Part shown: positions 59,448 through 64,000 of the stretch, one piece after another
Layout of the letters: each line of letters opens with the position of its first letter
How positions within the stretch are numbered: the stretch's first letter is position 1
Assembly: GCF_018131225.1 (NCBI RefSeq)
Contig: NZ_JAFCMM010000001.1
Span: 496,001-560,000, forward strand
Source: Bradyrhizobium sp. U87765 SZCCT0048
GTDB lineage: Bacteria; Pseudomonadota; Alphaproteobacteria; Rhizobiales; Xanthobacteraceae
Length of the DNA: 64,000 bases
Direction of reading: 5' to 3'
Made by a program: the position numbers and the translations under genes
The notes under the pieces: model-generated
What the model saw: the letters and a program-made list of their open reading frames with translations, nothing else
What the model was told of the DNA's origin: nothing
Database searches by the model: none

Positions 59448-59747
59448 AATGCGCCCCAGCTTTCCGAGGCGCCGATCCCCACCGAATCCCCGGACTCATT
59501 CCACCTTCTGCTTATGATCGGGCCGGCTGGCGGCAAACAGCGAAGCGGCGGCGATCACTGACGCACTTTGTCACATGTGTGACAGCCACCTTCCCGTGCC
59601 GGAGCGACTTGCGATTCAAATTTGCGATCTTCGCACGAAACCGCCGATGCGATTCGCGCGGGCGCGATCACAGGCGACGTCGCGCACCTTCACCGAAGTG
59701 TCACAGGGCTCGTCTATCGAGCGTGAATCCCCTGCCGGAGCATGCCG
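59448..59747. other. 300-bp divergent region with TGTCACA-TG-TGTGACA palindrome
   Basis: Gap between the autotransporter and the hexapeptide transferase. At 59569-59584 lies TGTCACA-TG-TGTGACA, a perfect 7-bp-arm dyad that could bind a regulator of either gene. The region also has an AT-rich patch near 59609 (CGATTCAAATTTGCGATC). No gene seen. Confidence 0.45.
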
Positions 59748-60413
59748 ATGGACGCCGTCACCCGCCCGAAGATCGCCGACACCGTCATCCACGACACCGT
59801 GCGGATGCGCGAGGCCACGATCGGACGGCGCTGCGAGATCCTGCGCAACACCCGCATCGAGTACGCTTCGCTCGGCGACTACTCTTACCTTGGCGAGAAT
59901 TGCGAGGTGGCGGATGCGGTCATCGGCAAATTCACCGCGATCGCCAACTCCGTGCGCATCGGCGCGCCCAACCATCCGATGGAACGCGCCTCGCAGCACC
60001 GCTTCACCTACTGCCCCGAATATTACGAGGCGTCTGCGACACGGGACCATCATTTCTTCGCCGACCGCCGCGATGCGCGGGTCGAGATCGGCAACGACTG
60101 CTGGATCGGCCATGCCGCCATCATCCTGCCCGGCGTCATCGTCGGTGACGGCGCAGTGATCGCGGCCGGCGCGGTCGTCAGCCGCAACGTGCCGGCCTAC
60201 ACCATTGTCGGCGGCGTGCCCGCCCGCCCGCTGCGCCGGCGCTTTCCGGAGCATGTCGCCGAGCGGCTGCAGCGCATCGCCTGGTGGACCTGGCCGGACG
60301 ATGTGATCTTCGCCCGCCTCAATGATTTCCAGGCCGACGATATCGAGGCGTTCTGCGCGCGCTACGACGTCGCCGAGACCACCCCGCCGCGGGCTAGCGC
60401 CGACGCGTCCTGA
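59748..60413 (+). CDS. Left-handed beta-helix acetyltransferase (phosphonate-associated hexapeptide family)
   Basis: 221 residues of hexapeptide repeats (RRCEILRNTRIEYASLGDYS, then GKFTAIANSVRIGAPNHPME). The combination NHPMERASQHRFTY, CWIGHAAIILPG, AAGAVVSRNVPAYTIVGGVP and the C-terminal RIAWWTWPDDVI is that of the phn_thr-type transferase found in phosphonate clusters and of chloramphenicol/streptogramin acetyltransferase relatives. No phn genes occur here, so the acceptor is uncertain. The ATG at 59748 has CGGAG 7 bp upstream and is preferred over the ATG at 59742. Confidence 0.85.
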   Translation: MDAVTRPKIADTVIHDTVRMREATIGRRCEILRNTRIEYASLGDYSYLGENCEVADAVIGKFTAIANSVRIGAPNHPMERASQHRFTYCPEYYEASATRDHHFFADRRDARVEIGNDCWIGHAAIILPGVIVGDGAVIAAGAVVSRNVPAYTIVGGVPARPLRRRFPEHVAERLQRIAWWTWPDDVIFARLNDFQADDIEAFCARYDVAETTPPRASADAS

Positions 60414-60441
60414 CACACAGGTTCCAGCCCGCGCGCGGCGA

Positions 60442-61371
60442 TCAAACGCCGCTGCGCGATCGCCTTGCCGCCGCCCTGCCCTTGTCGGCACAGACATCGC
60501 GCACGCAGCCGCGCAGCCAGCGATGGCCGGCATCGGCGTCCATCCGCGGATGCCACAGCATCGACACCGTGATCTCCGGCGGCTGGAATGGCAACGCGAA
60601 GCTGAACATGTCCTCGCGCAGCGTCTCGGTGTGCCGCGACGGCACTGTGGCGACGAGATCGGACCGGCGCGCGAGCGCCAGCGCCGTGGTGAAGCCGCCG
60701 ACAATCGCTGCGATCTCGCGCTGCAGGCCGAGCGCGGCCAGCCGTTCGTCGACGAGGCCGCGCGCGTCGCCGGAATGCGAGAACACCACGTGACGCGGCG
60801 CGGCATAGCGCGCCGGCGTGATCTTGCCACGGCTCAGCGGATGGCCGGCGCGCACGACGCCGACATAGCGATCGTCGAACAGCGCCAGCGTGCGGATCTC
60901 GGGCCCGATGCGGTCGTCGACGACGCCGGTCTCGAGATCGACCGTGCCGTCGCGCAGCAGGGTGCTGTCCTTGTTGGCCTTGGCGAGGAAGCGCAGCCGC
61001 ACCCCCGGCGCCTCCGCGCCGACCCGCACCATGAGGTCGGGGCCGAAACTCTCGACAAAGCCGTCGCTGGTGCGCAGCGTGAAGGTCCGCGCCAACCGCG
61101 CCGGGTCGAGCGCCTCGCCCGGCCGCAGCACGCCCGCCGCCTCCTGCACCAGCGGGCCGATGCGCTGGCGCAGTTCGAGCGCGCGCGGCGTCGGCACGAG
61201 GCCACGCCCGGCGCGCACCAGCAGCGGATCGCCCATGGTGTCGCGCAGCCGGGCGAGCGAGCGGCTCATCGCCGAGGGGCTGAGCCGCAGCCGGCGCGCC
61301 GCACGCGCGACGCTGCCTTCCGCCAGCAGCACGTCGAGGGTCACGAGAAGGTTGAGATCGGGGATCGCCAT
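60442..61371 (-). CDS. LysR-family transcriptional regulator
   Basis: 309 residues from the ATG at 61371 (AGGGTG upstream). The HTH reads LNLLVTLDVLLAEGSVARAA, RRLRLSPSAMSRSLARLRDT, the NodD/SyrM/PcpR-like branch. The effector domain includes LRTSDGFVESFGPDLMVRVG. It is divergent from the MFS exporter at 61610 and likely controls it. The C-terminus is very Arg-rich. Confidence 0.92.
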   Translation of the reverse strand: MAIPDLNLLVTLDVLLAEGSVARAARRLRLSPSAMSRSLARLRDTMGDPLLVRAGRGLVPTPRALELRQRIGPLVQEAAGVLRPGEALDPARLARTFTLRTSDGFVESFGPDLMVRVGAEAPGVRLRFLAKANKDSTLLRDGTVDLETGVVDDRIGPEIRTLALFDDRYVGVVRAGHPLSRGKITPARYAAPRHVVFSHSGDARGLVDERLAALGLQREIAAIVGGFTTALALARRSDLVATVPSRHTETLREDMFSFALPFQPPEITVSMLWHPRMDADAGHRWLRGCVRDVCADKGRAAARRSRSGV

Positions 61372-61520
61372 GGCGCACCCTATAGCACGTCGCGCGGCGA
61401 CATGTGGCGTCAAACGCACGAGTAGAGTGCAAATGCTGCGCGTTCCGCCATGCCACCGGCTGCGCTAGAGTTCGGCCAGCATCCGGGCCGAACGGCTCGC
61501 GCCGACCGCAGGAGACCGAC

Positions 61521-61613
61521 ATGACGGACAAAACGCCGGACGATCGCGACGGCCATCGCATGACCCGCTGTGTCGCCCGCGACGGCGCCTGGACCGCCGG
61601 AGCACATGCATGA
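61521..61613 (+). CDS. Small leader ORF (30 aa) coupled to the MFS gene
   Basis: An ORF beginning MTDKTPDDRDGHRMTRC and ending at a TGA that overlaps the MFS ATG by 4 bp (ATGA). It has a good ribosome site, GCAGGAGACC, better than the one in front of the MFS start itself. That structure suggests translational coupling, a leader peptide that loads ribosomes onto the exporter message. The peptide resembles no family I know; it could also be a chance ORF. Confidence 0.5.
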   Translation: MTDKTPDDRDGHRMTRCVARDGAWTAGAHA

Positions 61614-63034
61614 CGCGTCACGTCCGCCCCGCCGACCACGGCGCGCCCGCGCAGCCCGTTCCGCCGCCGCCCGCGGCGGGCATGGCCGGCGGCGATCATG
61701 GCGTGGCGCAGCCGCGGCTCGCCATCGCCGCCCTCCTCACCACGCTGGCGCTGGTGGTGCTCGATTCCGCCATCGCCAATGTCGCGCTGCCGACCATCGC
61801 CCACGCGCTGGACGTGACGCCGGCGGAATCCGTGCTGGTGATCACCGCCTATCAGACCGCCCTGGTGATGGCGCTGCTGCCCTGCGCCGCGCTCGGCGAG
61901 AGCTATGGCTTCCGCCGCGTCTATCTTGGCGGCGTCGCGCTGTTCACCGCGGCCTCCGCGCTGTGCGCCGCGGCGCCGTCGCTGCCATGGCTCGTCGCCG
62001 CCCGCGCGCTGCAGGGGCTCGGCGGCGCCGGCATCATGGCGCTCGGCATCGCGATGCTGCGCCTTGTCGTGCCGCCGCGCCGGCTGCCCGCCGCCATCGG
62101 CTGGAACGCGCTGGTGGTCGCGCTGACGTCCGCGACGGGCCCCAGCCTCGGCGCCGCGATCCTGTCGGTCGCGCACTGGCCGTGGCTGTTCGCCGTCAAC
62201 CTGCCGCTCGGCATCGCGGCGCTCGCCGCCGCCCGCGCGCTGCCGCGGCATGTCGGCACCGGCCGCCGCCTCGATGGCCTCAGCGTGGTGCTGAACGTCG
62301 CCGCCTTCGCACTGGTCGTGATCGGCACCGAGATCCTGCCGCGCGAGCCGATCGCGGCCGTCGCGCTGCTCGGCGGCGGCGCGCTGGCGATGGTGATGCT
62401 GGTGCGCCGCGAGGCGCCGAAGGCCGCGCCGCTGTTTCCGCTCGACCTGCTGCGCGCGCCCTCGTTCCGCGTCTCGGTGATCGCCTCGGTGCTGAGCTTC
62501 TCCGCCCAGGTCTGCGCGTTCGTCGCGCTGCCGTTCTACCTGCAGCACACCCTCGGCAAGGACACGCTGACCACCGGCCTCTACCTGACGCCGTGGCCGC
62601 TGACGGTGGCGTTCGCCGGCCCCCTCGCCGGCCGTCTCGTCGGCCGCGTGCCCGGCGCGTGGCTGTGCGTCATCGGCGGCACGCTGCTGGCCGCCGGGCT
62701 GTTCGTCGCGGCGATCCTGCCGCTGCATGACGAGGCCTGGCCGATCGCGCTGTGCGCCGTGCTGTGCGGCGCCGGCTTCGGGCTGTTCAACGTGCCCAAC
62801 AACCACAACATGTACCTGTCCGCCCCGCATGAGCGCAGCGGCGCGGCCGGCGGCATGCAGGGCACGGCGCGGCTGACCGGCCAGACCGCCGGCGCGGTGA
62901 TCATGACGCTGCTGTTCAGCGTGATAGGCCTCGACCTTGCGCCGCGCATCGGCCTCGGCGTTGCCGCCGTGCTGGCGCTCGCCTCCGGCCTCGTCAGCGT
63001 CATGCGCACGCCGACGGCTGTACCGACGCGCTGA
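61610..63034 (+). CDS. MFS transporter, 14-helix (DHA2) drug-exporter type
   Basis: 474 residues. After a polar Pro-rich N-terminus the first helix reads LLTTLALVVLDSAIANVALP, the DHA2-family start, and motif C-like WNALVVALTSATGPSLGAAI follows. About fourteen hydrophobic segments are present, and the C-terminal half contains FGLFNVPNNHNMYLSAPHER. These proteins extrude drugs or toxic metabolites by proton antiport. Start overlaps the leader ORF stop. Divergent LysR gene upstream. Confidence 0.9.
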   Translation: MTRHVRPADHGAPAQPVPPPPAAGMAGGDHGVAQPRLAIAALLTTLALVVLDSAIANVALPTIAHALDVTPAESVLVITAYQTALVMALLPCAALGESYGFRRVYLGGVALFTAASALCAAAPSLPWLVAARALQGLGGAGIMALGIAMLRLVVPPRRLPAAIGWNALVVALTSATGPSLGAAILSVAHWPWLFAVNLPLGIAALAAARALPRHVGTGRRLDGLSVVLNVAAFALVVIGTEILPREPIAAVALLGGGALAMVMLVRREAPKAAPLFPLDLLRAPSFRVSVIASVLSFSAQVCAFVALPFYLQHTLGKDTLTTGLYLTPWPLTVAFAGPLAGRLVGRVPGAWLCVIGGTLLAAGLFVAAILPLHDEAWPIALCAVLCGAGFGLFNVPNNHNMYLSAPHERSGAAGGMQGTARLTGQTAGAVIMTLLFSVIGLDLAPRIGLGVAAVLALASGLVSVMRTPTAVPTR

Positions 63035-63239
63035 ACCGGCGCATCGCGACAGGCGATCGCGCCGTCTCCGCCGCTGCCATCGCCGGCGGCGGCCCAGCGT
63101 CGCGGCGCGGACCGATCACGGCATCGTGTTGGTCCGCCGGAGCCGAAAACCGCATCCGCGGCGGCGGATGCCACCCCTCGCCCTGACCTAACCTCCTGAA
63201 TTTGCGGACATCCGCTGCCGCGTTCACTTTCCTATTAAT

Positions 63240-63323
63240 ATCGCATACGATTAAATCGAATACGCTTGACGAGACAAGGGAGCCAGCCTAAATCAGACAC
63301 ACCAATCAATCGCATGCGATTGA
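63240..63323 (+). promoter_or_regulatory. ohr-like promoter flanked by two operator palindromes
   Basis: A perfect 18-bp palindrome TCAATCGCATGCGATTGA (63306-63323) and a related imperfect one, ATCGCATACGAT (63240-63251), lie either side of a plausible promoter: TTGACG (63266-63271), 17 nt, TAAATC (63289-63294). The arrangement suggests repression by a MarR/OhrR-type dimer binding both sites. No ohrR gene is in the window. Confidence 0.65.
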
Positions 63324-63350
63324 ATTCACCCCAGCAGAAGGACGCTTCCC

Positions 63351-63752
63351 ATGACCGCCACCGCCAAGGTTCTCTTCACCGGCAAGACCCACATCACCGC
63401 CGGCGCCGATGGCGCCGCCCGCAGCAGCGACGGCTTCCTCGACGTCAAGCTGCCGCAGCCCCATCCTGCCGCCGAGCAGCTGTTCGGCGCCGCCTGGTCC
63501 GCCTGCTATCTCGGCGCGATCCAGCTCGCCGCCGCCCAGCGCAAGGTGACGCTGCCGGCCGTTCCCGCGGTCAACGCCGAGATCGATCTCAACCAGGCCG
63601 GCGGCGCGTTCTTTCTGACGGCGCGGCTCAACGTCAGCCTTCCGGGCGTCGACCGCGACACGGCCCAGGCCCTGGTCGATGCGGCGCACGGCATCTGCCC
63701 CTACTCCAAGGCGGTGCACGGCAACGTCGAGGTGACGACGACGCTGGCGTAA
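63351..63752 (+). CDS. Ohr-family organic hydroperoxide resistance-like protein
   Basis: 133 residues of the Ohr/OsmC fold: TAKVLFTGKTHITAGADG, AEQLFGAAWSACYLGAIQLA with the peroxidatic Cys52, and DAAHGICPYSKAVHGNVEV with the resolving Cys116. The Glu of the EQLF motif is present. The catalytic Arg of the usual GGRDG motif is replaced by Ala (AGADG), with an Arg three residues later. AGAAGGA precedes the ATG. Likely a thiol peroxidase of the family, or a paralogue with altered efficiency. Confidence 0.85.
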   Translation: MTATAKVLFTGKTHITAGADGAARSSDGFLDVKLPQPHPAAEQLFGAAWSACYLGAIQLAAAQRKVTLPAVPAVNAEIDLNQAGGAFFLTARLNVSLPGVDRDTAQALVDAAHGICPYSKAVHGNVEVTTTLA

Positions 63753-63771
63753 CCCGCGCGTTTCACGCTGC

Positions 63772-63805
63772 TCGAGGGAGCCCTGCCCGGCAGCGGCTCC
63801 CTCGA
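63772..63805. terminator. Bidirectional hairpin between ohr-like and HNH genes
   Basis: 11-bp perfect stem TCGAGGGAGCC (63772-63782) / GGCTCCCTCGA (63795-63805) with a 12-nt loop, in the 62-bp gap between the two convergent genes. There is no T-run. Confidence 0.65.
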
Positions 63806-63814
63806 CCGTCCCCA

Positions 63815-64000
63815 TCATTGCTTGAAGCAATGCTCGCGATGCCAGCGAAGGAAATGCGGATGCGGCCGATCTGACCCGCGTCGCGGCGGCAGCGCCTGAC
63901 CGGACTTGTTGATGATCGACCGGATCTCGTCGGGATTGTTGGTTTGCCGCGACACCAGAATCTCGAGATCGTCCGAGAGGCTGATCAGCCCGCGATCGAA
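63815..64000 (-). CDS. HNH endonuclease family protein (C-terminal fragment, 5' end beyond window)
   Basis: The minus strand is open from the window edge to a TGA at 63815, giving the last 61 residues: FDRGLISLSDDLEILVSRQT, then SIINKSGQALP and the end PHPHFLRWHREHCFKQ. The FDxGLISLSDD...HPHFLxWHREH pattern is the C-terminal portion of HNH-type predicted endonucleases; the HNH motif itself would be upstream, outside the window. Confidence 0.75.
   Translation of the reverse strand, partial: FDRGLISLSDDLEILVSRQTNNPDEIRSIINKSGQALPPRRGSDRPHPHFLRWHREHCFKQ

Noticed and set aside
59558..59584. Possible ECF41 promoter toward the autotransporter (TGTCACA...CGTC on the minus strand)
   Set aside because: Spacing is 14 nt instead of 16, and TGTCACA is half of a palindrome there, so a different regulator is more likely.
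60362..62830. 822-aa minus-strand frame across the LysR and MFS genes
   Set aside because: Spans two real genes and the divergent promoter; low-complexity Arg/Gly/Gln text.
1..64000. CRISPR arrays, rRNA or tRNA genes, integrases, prophage or plasmid origins
   Set aside because: Looked for regular spaced repeats, tRNA-like cloverleaf arms and relevant proteins; none seen. Short repeats found are the 13-bp and 18-bp tandems only.

Overview
The window looks like a chromosomal segment of a high-GC alphaproteobacterium of the Bradyrhizobium / Rhodopseudomonas group (Nitrobacteraceae). The pointers are strongly G/C-ended codons, two complete branched-chain-type (Liv) ABC operons, an NnrU-family gene, the DUF47-pit phosphate pair, an ECF41 sigma factor and REP-like palindromes of the kind common in this group. 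I found no rRNA, tRNA or CRISPR. Mobile DNA is limited to one decayed IS5-type transposase remnant.

Layout. 1-6.6 kb: partial NnrU gene, a ModA-like binding protein, a phytase-like exported protein behind a clear Pho box, the IS remnant with a small DUF7336 gene, a TolA/TonB-like exported protein, release factor 3 (prfC), and an SMR exporter with a mini-ykkC (guanidine-II) riboswitch. 6.7-8.4 kb: DUF47-pit phosphate uptake. 8.6-13.3 kb: first Liv operon (livG-livF-binding protein-livH-livM, minus strand). 13.8-16.5 kb: GST, an ArsC/Spx-like protein, and a tightly overlapping VOC-ArsR-SRPBCC operon. 16.7-30.5 kb: the most distinctive locus, an overlapping barrel-less STN/TonB-C protein, FecI-type sigma and FecR anti-sigma operon followed by a gene for a ~3,770-residue filamentous-haemagglutinin-like TpsA protein, with no TpsB exporter nearby. 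30.6-38.1 kb: an unknown protein, a GntR regulator divergent from an SDR, then the second Liv operon. 38.1-48.6 kb: MFS, LysR, flavodoxin, ECF41 sigma, LysR, DMT and SMR transporters, an acyltransferase, a thioesterase and a peptide-deformylase-like protein missing two metal ligands. 48.6-49.0 kb: two broken gene ends (HD-domain and AraC). 49-52 kb: GntR / flavin reductase / MFS catabolic unit. 52-56 kb: DUF2182, a repeat + winged-helix regulator, a beta-propeller protein, a MarR remnant, a 13-bp tandem repeat with hairpin, and DUF899. 56-64 kb: subtilisin autotransporter, a phosphonate-type hexapeptide transferase, a LysR / MFS pair with a small leader ORF, an Ohr-like protein between operator palindromes, and the end of an HNH nuclease gene.

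How the genes work together. Several units carry visible control logic: Pho box to phytase-like protein; guanidine riboswitch to guanidinium exporter; ECF41 promoter to its own gene; cell-surface signalling (STN, sigma, FecR) to a giant secreted adhesin; palindromes flanking the ohr-like promoter; 12-bp inverted operators in the GntR/SDR gap. A 17-bp motif lies at the same distance (108-109 bp) upstream of DUF2182 and DUF899, which suggests a small shared regulon. The closest match to a self-contained system of special interest is the STN-sigma-FecR-TpsA locus, which resembles the Pseudomonas Vre (PUMA3) arrangement.
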